From positions 2,914,001 to 2,978,000 of the forward strand of contig NZ_RBXT01000001.1 in assembly GCF_003635045.1 (NCBI RefSeq): 64,000 nt of DNA, read 5' to 3'. Below the pieces are notes generated by a model that made no database searches, had not been told where the DNA came from, and saw nothing but the letters and a program-made list of their open reading frames with translations. Made by a program: the position numbers and the translations under genes. Below are positions 33,317 to 42,343 of the stretch, piece by piece. Each line of letters opens with the position of its first letter. Within the stretch, counting starts at the first letter, position 1. The stretch is from Terracoccus luteus. GTDB lineage: Bacteria > Actinomycetota > Actinomycetes > Actinomycetales > Dermatophilaceae.

Positions 33317-35179
33317 ATGGGCCACTACAGGAGCAACGTCCGAGACCTCGAGTTCAACCTCTTCGAGGTGCTCGGCCGGCAGGAGGTGCTGGGCCGCGGC
33401 ATCTACGAGGACGTCGACGTCGACGCCGCCCGCGACATCCTGCGCGAGGTCGCCCGCCTCGCCGAGCACGAGCTCGCCGACAGCCTCCTCGACAGCGACC
33501 GGCATCCGCCCGTCTTCGACCCGGCCACCCACTCGGTGACGCTGCCCGAGTCGTTCCACCGCTCGTTCCGCGCGTACGTCGACGGCGACTGGGGCAACCT
33601 CGACGTGCCCGCCGCGCTCGGCGGCATGGTCGTCCCGGCGTCGCTGCGCTGGGCCGTCGCCGAGATGGTCTGCGGCGCCAACCCGGCCGTGCACATGTAC
33701 ACGGCCAGCTACTCCTTCGCGAACCTGCTCTTCCACTACGGCACCGACGACCAGAAGAAGCTGGCCAAGCACATCGTCGACCACGCCTGGCACACGACAA
33801 TGGTGCTCACCGAGCCGGATGCCGGCAGCGACGTCGGCGCCGGACGCGCCCGGGCCGTGCAGCAGCCCGACGGCACGTGGCACGTCACGGGGGTCAAGCG
33901 CTTCATCACCTCGGCCGAGAGCGACCTCGTCGACAACGTCGTCCACTACGTGCTCGCCCGTCCGGAGGGCGCCGGCCCGGGCACGAAGGGGCTCAGCCTC
34001 TTCATCGTGCCGAAGTTCCACGTCGACCTCGAGACCGGACAGCTCGGCGAGCGCAACGGCGTCTACGTCACCAACGTCGAGCACAAGATGGGCCTCAAGG
34101 TCAGCACGACGTGCGAGGTCACCTTCGGCGAGCACGAGCCGGCGGTCGGCACCCTGCTCGGCGACGTGCACGACGGCATCGCACAGATGTTCACGATCAT
34201 CGAGAACGCGCGGATGTTCGTCGGCACCAAGGCGATCGCCACGCTGTCGACGGGCTACCTCAACGCGCTCGACTTCGCCAAGCAGCGGGTGCAGGGCGCC
34301 GACCTCACCCGCAGCGGCGACAAGACCGCCCCGCGCGTGACGATCACGCACCACCCCGACGTGCGCCGGTCGCTCATGCTGCAGAAGGCGTACGCCGAGG
34401 GGCTGCGCGCGCTCGTGCTCTACACGGCATCCCAGCAGGACGTCGTCAACCAGGCCCAGTCGGGCGACCCGACGGCGCCCCTCGAGAAGGGCTCCGACGC
34501 CGAGCTCGCCCACCGTGTCAGCGACCTGCTCCTCCCCCTCGTCAAGGGCCTGGGCTCGGAGCGAGCCTGGGTGCTGCTCGGCACCGAGTCGCTGCAGACG
34601 TTCGGTGGCTCCGGCTTCCTGCAGGACTACCCCGTCGAGCAGTACGTCCGCGACGCGAAGATCGACACGCTCTACGAGGGCACGACGGCCATCCAGGGCC
34701 TCGACTTCTTCTTCCGCAAGATCGTGCGCGACCAGGGCCAGGCACTCGCGCACGTGGCGGCGCAGGTGCAGGAGTTCGCCAAGGACCTCGGCGGCTCGCT
34801 CGACCGCGAGCGCGAGCTGCTCGGCCGCGCCCTCGAGGACGTGCAGGGCATCGTCGGCCACATGGTCGACGACGCGATGAAGAGCGACCCGCGCCTCGGC
34901 GGCGACCCCGCCAACGTCTACAAGGTCGGGCAGAACACGACCCGCCTGCTGCTCGCCGCCGGCGACCTCGTCGTGGGCTGGCTGCTGCTGCGCCAGGCCG
35001 AGGTGGCCCAGCGGGCCCTCGACGCCGGCGCGACCGGAGCCGACGCGGACTTCTACACCGGCAAGGTGGCGGCGGCCTCGTTCTACGCCCGCACCGTGCT
35101 GCCGAAGCTGGCCGCCGAGCGCGCCATCGCCGAGGCGACCGACAACAGCCTCATGGACGTGCCCGAGTCGGCCTTCTGA
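33317..35179 (+). CDS. Acyl-CoA dehydrogenase, FadE5-like
   Basis: A 620-residue flavoenzyme that introduces the trans-2 double bond in fatty acyl-CoA. The large size with a C-terminal extension matches the mycobacterial FadE5 subgroup. Visible features: [14 protein letters not shown] (FAD/substrate), the [10 protein letters not shown] loop, and [18 protein letters not shown] followed by YEGTTAIQG, whose Glu is the probable base. It ends PESAF. An ACCGGCCGGT palindrome near 33256 in the leader might be an operator. Confidence 0.92.
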   Translation: MGHYRSNVRDLEFNLFEVLGRQEVLGRGIYEDVDVDAARDILREVARLAEHELADSLLDSDRHPPVFDPATHSVTLPESFHRSFRAYVDGDWGNLDVPAALGGMVVPASLRWAVAEMVCGANPAVHMYTASYSFANLLFHYGTDDQKKLAKHIVDHAWHTTMVLTEPDAGSDVGAGRARAVQQPDGTWHVTGVKRFITSAESDLVDNVVHYVLARPEGAGPGTKGLSLFIVPKFHVDLETGQLGERNGVYVTNVEHKMGLKVSTTCEVTFGEHEPAVGTLLGDVHDGIAQMFTIIENARMFVGTKAIATLSTGYLNALDFAKQRVQGADLTRSGDKTAPRVTITHHPDVRRSLMLQKAYAEGLRALVLYTASQQDVVNQAQSGDPTAPLEKGSDAELAHRVSDLLLPLVKGLGSERAWVLLGTESLQTFGGSGFLQDYPVEQYVRDAKIDTLYEGTTAIQGLDFFFRKIVRDQGQALAHVAAQVQEFAKDLGGSLDRERELLGRALEDVQGIVGHMVDDAMKSDPRLGGDPANVYKVGQNTTRLLLAAGDLVVGWLLLRQAEVAQRALDAGATGADADFYTGKVAAASFYARTVLPKLAAERAIAEATDNSLMDVPESAF

Positions 35180-35223
35180 GGCCCGCTGCTACCGGCCGCG
35201 ACCGACCCGGGGCGGCTGGCGGG

Positions 35224-35295
35224 GCGAACACACCGAGCAGTGCTCAGGTCCACGAGTTGCAACCCGCGGATCTCGTCATTGCTCGGTGTGTTCGC
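35224..35295. repeat. Long inverted repeat with nested palindromes
   Basis: Perfect 16-bp arms GCGAACACACCGAGCA and TGCTCGGTGTGTTCGC enclose 40 bases that contain a second 5-bp stem (ACGAG/CTCGT) and the palindrome GTTGCAAC. It lies after the acyl-CoA dehydrogenase stop and covers the last codons of the convergent acyltransferase (which ends EHTEQ). It could act as a bidirectional terminator or be one copy of a dispersed REP-like family. Confidence 0.85.
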
Positions 35296-36679
35296 GCGCG
35301 AGGGTGAGCAGGGCGACCCCCGCCGCCAGCACCGCGAGGGCGGCGCCCGGCGTGACGTCGGCGACGAGGAAGAACACCGGCCGGGCGCCGAGCACGTCGA
35401 CCCCGACCACCGACACCATGAGCACGCCCAGCACGGTGACGAGCGCCCCGAGGCGGGCGAGCGGGTCGGCCCGGTGTGAGGATGCCGGGTGGTCGGCGCC
35501 CGCCCGGACACGCTCGTCGCGCGCAGGGCGGGGGCGGTCGAAGCGGGCGAAGACGGCGACGAAGACCGCCGTGAGGGCCGCGAGCCCGACGAACAGCACG
35601 GGCCGGGTAAGCCACCAGGCGGGGCCGGCCACTTCGGGCTGGTCGATGCCGGCAGCGCGCAGCCCGAGCAGCACGAGCAGCAGGGCCGTGAGGTGCCAGA
35701 GAAAGGCCGTCATGGCGAAGGCGCCGGCGACGACGACCGCCCGCCACACTTTCGGCCTGGCCAGCAGCCGGGTCATGGGGGCGCGGAGCACGACGGCCAG
35801 CCCGCAGATGCCGACGCCCTGGGCGAGCAGCGCGACGGTGGGCGGGGCCATGTTCGACAGTGCCTCCCCGGGCAGCCCGACCATCGACGTCGGGTAGGGC
35901 CCGACCGTGACGCAGAGCAGCATGGTGCCGAAGCCGCCGACCAGCATCAGCCGGCCGACAGCAGGCGTGAGCAGCCCGTCGCGCCAAGCGAACCCGAGCT
36001 GGTGCAGCGCCAGCCACACGAGGGCGAACTGCAGGTTGGCGAGCAGCCCCGCGCCGGCGCTCGACCCGCCGCTGAACCGCAGCAGGTCGACGACGACCGA
36101 CAGCACGACGAGCACGGCGACGACGGCGAGCCCGTGGCGACGGTGCAGCGCGAGCATGCCGGGGGCGCAGGCCGCGACCCCGAGGTAGATGCCGACGAAC
36201 CAGAGCAGCTGCGGCACCATGACGAGGGCGTCGCGCGTCAAGGCCCCGTCGGCGCCGGGCGTGCGGGTGAGGCCGGAGAGGTGGGCGGCGACACCGACGA
36301 CCAGCCACACGGCGAGGAACACGAGGGTCGGCCGCAGCAGGCGCCTCGCCCGCTGCCGTACGAAGGCGGCGTACCGGCCCGGCCCCGACGGCATCCGCCG
36401 TGCCAGCGACTCGAGGGAGTGGGCGTGCGCCACCCCGCCGACGAGGAAGAACAGGGGCATGACCTGGAGCAGCCACGTGACCGGCTGCAGCGTGGGTGCG
36501 AGCGAGAGGGCGTTGGTGATGGTGCCGCCGGCCGTGAGCGTGACCATGAACCAGTGCCCGAGCACGACGACGAGCAGCGACCCGACCCGCAGCGCGTCGA
36601 CCCAGCGGTCGCGGTCGGCGGGCGTGAGGCGGTCGACGTCGGCCGCCCGGTGGGCGGCGGGGGCAGGGGTGCTCGACAT
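35276..36679 (-). CDS. Acyltransferase-3 family membrane protein
   Basis: A 467-residue integral membrane protein with 10-11 helices. The N-terminal signature RDRWVDALRVGSLLVVVLGH has the conserved Arg and His of acyltransferase_3 (OafA/YrhL-like) enzymes, which O-acetylate surface sugars or other lipophilic targets. The ATG at 36679 begins MSSTPAPAA. The last codons form the right arm of the long inverted repeat, suggesting that the repeat extended or replaced the original tail. Confidence 0.85.
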   Translation of the reverse strand: MSSTPAPAAHRAADVDRLTPADRDRWVDALRVGSLLVVVLGHWFMVTLTAGGTITNALSLAPTLQPVTWLLQVMPLFFLVGGVAHAHSLESLARRMPSGPGRYAAFVRQRARRLLRPTLVFLAVWLVVGVAAHLSGLTRTPGADGALTRDALVMVPQLLWFVGIYLGVAACAPGMLALHRRHGLAVVAVLVVLSVVVDLLRFSGGSSAGAGLLANLQFALVWLALHQLGFAWRDGLLTPAVGRLMLVGGFGTMLLCVTVGPYPTSMVGLPGEALSNMAPPTVALLAQGVGICGLAVVLRAPMTRLLARPKVWRAVVVAGAFAMTAFLWHLTALLLVLLGLRAAGIDQPEVAGPAWWLTRPVLFVGLAALTAVFVAVFARFDRPRPARDERVRAGADHPASSHRADPLARLGALVTVLGVLMVSVVGVDVLGARPVFFLVADVTPGAALAVLAAGVALLTLAREHTEQ

Positions 36680-36748
36680 GGCGCCATGCAAGCAGCGCGC
36701 GAGTCCCCGACGCCTGAGCGTGCGTGCTCACTCGCGCCCCGTGCGAGC

Positions 36749-36808
36749 GTCGGGAGGTGGCCACTCGACGGTCAGGGGTGTCGGGACGTGGCCTCTCGAC
36801 GGTTCAGG
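36749..36808. repeat. Imperfect 31-bp direct repeat
   Basis: GTCGGGAGGTGGCCACTCGA (36749 on) and GTCGGGACGTGGCCTCTCGA (36780 on) form two adjacent copies, each continuing CGGTCAGG or CGGTTCAGG. They fill the 124-bp gap between the acyltransferase start and the alcohol dehydrogenase stop. No role is visible. Confidence 0.6.
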
Positions 36809-37847
36809 AGGGGGTGAGGCGGACGACGGTGAGGCCGGGGCCGGTCGGACCGTCCATGGCGGCGAGCGCGTCACCGGCCTCGTCGAGCCCGATGACCCGG
36901 CCGACGAGCGACGCCGGGTCGAGCCGGCCGTCGGCGACGAGCGCCATCATGACCGGGTAGTCGGCCGCGGCCATGCCGTGTGAGCCGAGCACCTCGAGCT
37001 CGCGGGAGACGACGAGGTCCATCGGTAGGGCGGTGGCGGCGTCCGGACCGAGCAGCAGCCCGACCTGCACGTGCCGACCGCGCGGTCGCAGCAGCCGCAC
37101 CGACGCCGCGGCGACGGAAGGCGACCCGATCGCGTCGACGCCGACGTGCGCGCCACCGCCGGTCACCTCGCGCACCCGCTCGACGAGGGCCGACAGGTCG
37201 GCGGCGTCGAGGGTGAGCTCGGCGCCCAGCTCGCGGGCCCGGGTGAGGGCAGCGGGCGAGAGGTCGACCGCGACGACCCGGGCCCCGAGGGCCACGCCGA
37301 CCATGACGGCCGACAGCCCCACGCCGCCGCAGCCGAGCACGACGAGCCACTGGCCCGCCCCGACGCGGCCCTGGCCCTGCACGGCCCGGAAGGCGGTGGC
37401 AAAGCGGCAGCCGAGCGCCGCCGCGGCCGTCGTGTCGACCTCGTCGGGCAGCACGACGACGTTGGTGTCGGCCGCCGGGACCATGACGAGCTCGGCGAAC
37501 GAGCCGGGCCCGGTGAAGCCCGGCTGGTACTGGTCGGGGCAGACCTGCGCCTGACCGGTGCGGCAGAAGTCGCACACCCCGCAGCCGCACGTGAAGGGGA
37601 CGGTGACCCGGTCGCCGACCTGCACGCGCGTGACGCCGCCCCCCACCCGGTCCACCACCCCGGCGAACTCGTGGCCCGGGGTGTGCGGCAGCGCGACCGG
37701 GTCGTGGCCCTTCCACGCGTGCCAGTCCGACCGACAGACGCCCGTGGCCTCCACCCGGACGACTACGGCACCGGGCGGGCAGCCGGGCTCGGCCACCTCA
37801 CGCACGTCGGGGGTCTGCCCGTACTCGTCGAACACGACGGCGCGCAT
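36804..37847 (-). CDS. Zinc-dependent alcohol dehydrogenase
   Basis: A 347-residue medium-chain dehydrogenase. Catalytic zinc ligands are C38 (GVCRSDWHAW) and the His in HTPGHEFAG; the structural zinc uses the cysteine cluster CGCGVCDFCRTGQAQVC. The Rossmann motif is GCGGVGLSAVMVG, followed by AVDLSP, so NAD is the likely cofactor. The substrate is unknown. It is divergent from the AraC gene, with a paired GGATGCCG element in the gap. Confidence 0.92.
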   Translation of the reverse strand: MRAVVFDEYGQTPDVREVAEPGCPPGAVVVRVEATGVCRSDWHAWKGHDPVALPHTPGHEFAGVVDRVGGGVTRVQVGDRVTVPFTCGCGVCDFCRTGQAQVCPDQYQPGFTGPGSFAELVMVPAADTNVVVLPDEVDTTAAAALGCRFATAFRAVQGQGRVGAGQWLVVLGCGGVGLSAVMVGVALGARVVAVDLSPAALTRARELGAELTLDAADLSALVERVREVTGGGAHVGVDAIGSPSVAAASVRLLRPRGRHVQVGLLLGPDAATALPMDLVVSRELEVLGSHGMAAADYPVMMALVADGRLDPASLVGRVIGLDEAGDALAAMDGPTGPGLTVVRLTPS

Positions 37848-38005
37848 GGTCCTCTTCCTTCCGTCGGACGTCCCGTCACCGGATGCCGTCGAGGGCCTCG
37901 CCCCCTCGCCGCGGTCGCGGACCCGCTGAGGCTACCCAGCCGAGCGCACCGGCATCCGGGCCGTTCGGTGTACGGCGACGGATGCCGCTGCGCGAGGATG
38001 GGCGC

Positions 38006-38443
38006 GTGAGCCGGGCGAGCGAGGAACGCAACCGCGCCCTGCTGCGGGCCAAGGACGCCATGGACGCCTCGTACGCGCAGGCGCTCGACGTCGATGCCCT
38101 GGCGCGCCTGGCGTGCTGCTCGCCGAGCCACTTCATCCGCACGTTCGCGGCGACGTTCGGCGAGACGCCGCACCGCTACCTCCAGCGCCGCCGGGTCGAG
38201 CGCGCCATGCACCTGCTGCGCTCCACCTCGATGCCGGTGACGGAGGTGTGCTGGGCGGTCGGGTTCGCCAGCCTCGGGACCTTCACGCGCACCTTCACGC
38301 GGGTGGTCGGTGAGACCCCGACCGCGTACCGCGGCCGGGGGCCGCTGCCGCCGACCCCGTCCTGCTTCGCCATGGCATGGCTGCGGCCGAGCAGTTTCGG
38401 AGAAGCGCGGCCGGGCCCCGGCGCCCTAACGTCGGCGCCATGA
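38006..38443 (+). CDS. AraC-family regulator (HTH only)
   Basis: About 145 residues with only the two helix-turn-helix motifs: ALDVDALARLACCSPSHFIR and MPVTEVCWAVGFASLGTFTR. There is no sensing domain, as in stand-alone MarA/SoxS-like proteins. The GTG at 38006 (VSRASEERN) is preferred; an ATG at 37982 is possible. Its stop overlaps the VOC gene start as ATGA, so it probably controls that gene. Confidence 0.85.
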   Translation: MSRASEERNRALLRAKDAMDASYAQALDVDALARLACCSPSHFIRTFAATFGETPHRYLQRRRVERAMHLLRSTSMPVTEVCWAVGFASLGTFTRTFTRVVGETPTAYRGRGPLPPTPSCFAMAWLRPSSFGEARPGPGALTSAP

Positions 38444-38844
38444 TCACCTCGCTCGCCATCACGTCCCTCTACGTCCTCGACCAGGACGAGGCCCTCGACT
38501 TCTACGTCGGCACCCTCGGCCTCGAGATCGGCACCGACGCCGACCTCGGCTTCATGCGCTTCCTCACCGTCCGCGTCCCCGGCGAGACCCGCGAGGTCCT
38601 GCTCGAGCGGCCCGGCGCACCGTCGATGGACGACGCCACCGCGGGCCAGGTCCGCGACCTCGTGACGAAGGGCGCGGCCGGCACGCTCTTCTTCCAGACC
38701 GACGACGTGCAGGGTCTGTGGCGCGACCTGCAGAGCAAGGGCGTCGAGCTGCCCGAGGAGCCCGTCGACCGCGGCTACGGCACCGACTTCGGCTTCCGTG
38801 ACCCGTTCGGCAACCACGTGCGCGTCTCGCAGCCGCCCCGCTGA
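38440..38844 (+). CDS. VOC-family (glyoxalase-like) protein
   Basis: A 134-residue protein with a tandem beta-alpha-beta-beta-beta fold: YVLDQDEALDFYVGTLGLE, then FFQTDDVQGLWRDLQ and FRDPFGNHVRV. It may be a dioxygenase, lyase or antibiotic-binding protein. It is coupled to the AraC gene by a 4-bp overlap. A TAACGT box 7 bases before its ATG could give a separate leaderless transcript. Confidence 0.85.
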   Translation: MITSLAITSLYVLDQDEALDFYVGTLGLEIGTDADLGFMRFLTVRVPGETREVLLERPGAPSMDDATAGQVRDLVTKGAAGTLFFQTDDVQGLWRDLQSKGVELPEEPVDRGYGTDFGFRDPFGNHVRVSQPPR

Positions 38845-38873
38845 CCCGCTGACCGGCTGACCGGCTGCCGCGC

Positions 38874-39350
38874 TCAGCGGTCCTCGAACGGGTAGCCGAG
38901 GCGGCGGAACGCCGCGGGCAGCGCCTCGCGGTCACCCTCGACCGTGCCGGAGAAGAGGTCGCGCCCGTCGAGCCCCTCGACGACGACGGTGCGCCGGGTG
39001 CGGTGGACCGACGCGACGCGGTCGCGCGGGATGCGCCGCACCCGGCGCGTCCCGCGTCCCCGGCTGACGAGGATGCGCTCGCGGGAGACCTCGACGCGGT
39101 GGGCGTGACCGACGAGCAGCCCTCCGGCGAGCACACCGACGGCGGCGCCGATCGCCGGCCTCCCCCACGTCCACCCCGACTCCCACGCGGCGACGGCGGC
39201 CAGCCAGCCCGGCAGGGCCGCCCCGTGGTCCTCGGTCCACCGCGCCACCGTGGGCAGTGCGGCCGTCATGACGAGCCCGAGCAGCGCCAGCCCCACGACG
39301 ACGAACGTGCGGTCGGCCGGCGAGAGCTCGAAGGTGCGGGCGTCGTCCAT
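38874..39350 (-). CDS. YqeB-like membrane protein
   Basis: A 158-residue protein with two membrane helices (about 15-35 and 62-82) followed by a PH-like basic domain (VEVSRERILVSRGRGTRRV, then IPRDRVASVHRTRR). The function is unknown. The ATG at 39350 begins MDDARTFELSPADR. Confidence 0.75.
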   Translation of the reverse strand: MDDARTFELSPADRTFVVVGLALLGLVMTAALPTVARWTEDHGAALPGWLAAVAAWESGWTWGRPAIGAAVGVLAGGLLVGHAHRVEVSRERILVSRGRGTRRVRRIPRDRVASVHRTRRTVVVEGLDGRDLFSGTVEGDREALPAAFRRLGYPFEDR

Positions 39351-39465
39351 GCCCCCAGCCCACCGCAGCCGGGCGGGCGGGCGCATCGGTCGCCGGTCTA
39401 CCCCTGCAATCGTCGCGTACGACTTTGGTCGTAGCTGACAGCCACACGCAGGTCCGGCGGGCGCC

Positions 39466-40449
39466 TCAGGCGCGCCGGCGGCGCGGGCGCGTCACGGCCA
39501 CGACGAGCCACGTCAGCAGGCACAGGGCCAACAGCACGCCGATCTCGAGGTGGATGCCGTCCTGCGCGGCCCCGTAGGCGGCGTCGACGAACGCGCGCAC
39601 CGTCGACTCGGCCGAGACCAGGTCGGCGACCGCGCCGACGAGCAGCGGTCGGGCGAGGGCGAGCGCCGCTGCGAGCAGGGCTGCGCCGACGGCGAACCCG
39701 AGCGCGAGCAGGCCTGCGGTGAGCCGTCGCCGGTTCGCGACCGCGACCGCGAGCACCGCCAGCCCGAGGGCGACGACGGGGACCCAGAGGCCGTAGGCGT
39801 CGAGCAGCTGGAATGGCCCACGCAACGCGTCGGCCTGGCTCGCCGACAGCACCGGCACCTGCACGGTGGGGGCGATGTCGGAGGGCAGGTCGACCCCGAA
39901 CGACGCGAGTCGCTCGCGCAGGGCGGGCACCCGCACCTGCAGGTCGACGGTGAGCCCGTCGGCCGCCGACCCCGTCGCGGGTCGGCGCAGCTCGTCCACG
40001 AGCTGCGCGTGCGCCTGGCGCAGCGACGACCGCCAGACCTGGGCGAACTCGTCGCTGGCGACGACCGTCTGCACCGCCTGCCGCACGGGGGCCTGCACCT
40101 GCTGGCGCAGCCGCTCGCTCGACAGGTCGAGCTGCTGCACGACGGCGGCGCTCGCGTCCGACGCGATGGAGCGCTGCACCTCGGCCCGCTGCACGAGCGG
40201 CGCCGCCGTGTCGACGAAGGCGTCCGTCTGGGTCACCGCGTACGCCGTCCAGGCGGTGACGAGCCCCAGCGGCATGAGCAGCACGGCGACGAGCCCGAGC
40301 ACGAGGCTGAGCAGGGTCCGCAGGAAGCTCGGGTGCCGTTCGACGCGGCCCGTGCTGCCGTAGCCGTCCGGATGCCGGGTGGCGGTGGCGCGGCGGTCGT
40401 CGTACCGGCTGTCGTCGCGGTCGTACGGGTCGTCGCTCGCGCGGCTCAC
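39466..40449 (-). CDS. Membrane protein of unknown function
   Basis: A 327-residue protein. An Asp/Arg-rich cytoplasmic N-terminus is followed by a helix (about 45-65, LRTLLSLVLGLVAVLLMPLG), a long extracytoplasmic region with coiled-coil potential (80-215), and three C-terminal helices ending in an Arg-rich tail. It resembles actinobacterial proteins with an N-terminal anchor and a C-terminal membrane bundle. The GTG at 40449 lies 4 bp after the thioredoxin-NHL stop, so the three genes form one operon. Confidence 0.75.
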   Translation of the reverse strand: MSRASDDPYDRDDSRYDDRRATATRHPDGYGSTGRVERHPSFLRTLLSLVLGLVAVLLMPLGLVTAWTAYAVTQTDAFVDTAAPLVQRAEVQRSIASDASAAVVQQLDLSSERLRQQVQAPVRQAVQTVVASDEFAQVWRSSLRQAHAQLVDELRRPATGSAADGLTVDLQVRVPALRERLASFGVDLPSDIAPTVQVPVLSASQADALRGPFQLLDAYGLWVPVVALGLAVLAVAVANRRRLTAGLLALGFAVGAALLAAALALARPLLVGAVADLVSAESTVRAFVDAAYGAAQDGIHLEIGVLLALCLLTWLVVAVTRPRRRRA

Positions 40450-40453
40450 GGGG

Positions 40454-42343
40454 TCACGCCCCGCGCAGGTCGAGCACGAGGCGGGCGGGGGCGGACGGGT
40501 CGATGGTGACGGGGATGCCCCAGTCCTGCTGGAAGAGGTGGCAGGCGGCGTGCTCGGGCACCTCTCCCGTCTCGGGGTCGCCGTCGCAGGCGGCCGCCTG
40601 GACCGACACGTGCAGCGTCCCGGTGGGCCCGGCACCCTCGGTGGGGATGTCGGAGGCCAGCCGGATGGTGCGACGCAGGCCGCGCGACCGCCCGGCGCCC
40701 TCGACGACGAGGTGCTCGGGCGTCGCCGACACCTGCAGCATCGTCGGGTCGCCCCAGCGGTCGTCGAGCTTCTGACCGGCAGGGGGCACGAACGTCACCT
40801 CGAGCTCGACCTCGCCGGACGGGAGCGGCGTCGGGGGCCGCTGGGTGCGGTGCGCCGCCCCGTCGACGTGCTCGCCGTGCCGGGCGTCGGCCGGTAGGGC
40901 CACGCGGGTCAGGCGGTGGGCGGCCGACTCGACGACGACGAGACGGGCCTCGCCGTTCTCCGCGTCGGTCTCGGCGACGGCGTCACTCGGCTCGGCCAGT
41001 CCCTGCGCGATCGTGCTCACGAGGCCCGTGGCGGGGTCGAAGCGGCGGACCGCCCCGTTGTACGTGTCGCTGACGGCGACGGAGCCGTCGGGCAGCACGG
41101 TCACGCCGAGCGGGTGCTGCAGCAGCGCGTCGGCGGCGGCGCCGTCGCGGTGGCCGAAGTCGAACAGGCCGGTGCCGACGTGCGTCGTGACGACGAGCGC
41201 CCCGGCCTCGTCGGTCGTGACGGAGCGCAGCGCCGACGTCTCGCTGTCGGCCACCCACACCGTGCGGCCGTCGGCCGAGGTGGCCAGGCCCGACGGCTGG
41301 GCGAACCACGCATTGTCGAGCCGGCCGTCGCGCAGCCCCTCGTTGGTCGTGCCGCCGATGACCTCGACCGTGCCGTTCTCGGGGGTGTTGCCCGGCGTCC
41401 ACGCCCACAGCTGATGGGTGCCGGCCATGGCGACGACGACGCGGTCGCCGAGCGGCGCGAGGTCCCACGGGGTCGACAGGGCCTGCTGCAGGGCCGGCCG
41501 GGCGCCCGCGCCGACCCGCTCGCGCAGCTGGTCGCCCGTGCCGGCGAGCACACGGACCCCGCCGTCGGCGAACGTCAGGCCGAGCAGGAGGTGGGCGCCG
41601 GCATCCGCGACGACGACGTCGACCCCCAGCCGCTCGCGCACGGCCGGGTCGGGGAGCAGGACGCCCTGCGGCTCACGCAGCGGGCCGCCGGCCCAGCGGT
41701 GGCGCTCGGTCTCGAGGTCGCCCTCGAGGTGGACGATGGCGGCGTTCGCGCTGTCGGAGACGACGAACGAGCCGTCGGGCAGGGCGGCCACCTTGCCCGG
41801 GAAGCGGAGTGCGGTGTCGGCCGGCGGCGGCGCGACGTAGGGGTCGTCGCCGGGCTGCAGGGTGCCCTTGGCGCCGTGCTCGGCCACGAGCTCGTCGACG
41901 AGCGAGACGAGACCGGCGGCGTGGCCCTCGCCCGACATCGACGCGACGACGTAGCCCTCGGGGTCGACGACGACGAGCGTGGGCCAGGCCCGCGCGGTGT
42001 AGGCCTTCCACGTGACGAGGTCGGGGTCGTCGAGCACCGGGTGGTGCACGCCGTACCGCTCGACGGCGGCGGCGAGGGCGTCGGGGTCGGCCTCGTGCTC
42101 GAACTTGGGCGAGTGCACGCCGACGATCGTCAGCACGTCGGGGAAGCGGGCCTCGAGCTCGCGCAGCTCGTCGATGACGTGCAGGCAGTTGACGCAGCAG
42201 AAGGTCCAGAAGTCGAGCAGGAGGACGCGGCCGCGCAGGTCGGCCAGGCTCAGCTCACGCCCACCGGTGTTGAGCCAGCCGCGTCCGACGAGCTCGGGGG
42301 CGCGCACCTTGACGCGGGCCCGCTCCGAGGCCGGGGTGGTCAC
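40454..42343 (-). CDS. Thioredoxin-like and NHL-repeat protein
   Basis: A 629-residue protein related to NHLRC2. The N-terminal thioredoxin fold has the redox motif CCVNC (in FWTFCCVNCLHVIDEL). Residues about 190-480 form an NHL beta-propeller with repeated GLATSADG/VWVADSE and GVTVLPDGSVAVSDTYNGAV blades, and a beta-rich C-terminus follows. No signal peptide is seen, so it is probably cytoplasmic. Its start overlaps the nitrilase stop as ATGA. Confidence 0.9.
   Translation of the reverse strand: MTTPASERARVKVRAPELVGRGWLNTGGRELSLADLRGRVLLLDFWTFCCVNCLHVIDELRELEARFPDVLTIVGVHSPKFEHEADPDALAAAVERYGVHHPVLDDPDLVTWKAYTARAWPTLVVVDPEGYVVASMSGEGHAAGLVSLVDELVAEHGAKGTLQPGDDPYVAPPPADTALRFPGKVAALPDGSFVVSDSANAAIVHLEGDLETERHRWAGGPLREPQGVLLPDPAVRERLGVDVVVADAGAHLLLGLTFADGGVRVLAGTGDQLRERVGAGARPALQQALSTPWDLAPLGDRVVVAMAGTHQLWAWTPGNTPENGTVEVIGGTTNEGLRDGRLDNAWFAQPSGLATSADGRTVWVADSETSALRSVTTDEAGALVVTTHVGTGLFDFGHRDGAAADALLQHPLGVTVLPDGSVAVSDTYNGAVRRFDPATGLVSTIAQGLAEPSDAVAETDAENGEARLVVVESAAHRLTRVALPADARHGEHVDGAAHRTQRPPTPLPSGEVELEVTFVPPAGQKLDDRWGDPTMLQVSATPEHLVVEGAGRSRGLRRTIRLASDIPTEGAGPTGTLHVSVQAAACDGDPETGEVPEHAACHLFQQDWGIPVTIDPSAPARLVLDLRGA

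Noticed and set aside
36749-36808. 31-bp direct repeat as a transposon end or operator
   Set aside because: There are only two imperfect adjacent copies, with no inverted partner or transposase; left as a simple local duplication.
36804-38844. Alcohol dehydrogenase, AraC and VOC genes as a formaldehyde or antibiotic-resistance cluster
   Set aside because: None of the three has residues that indicate a specific substrate, and the first is divergent from the other two; only the AraC-VOC link is supported.
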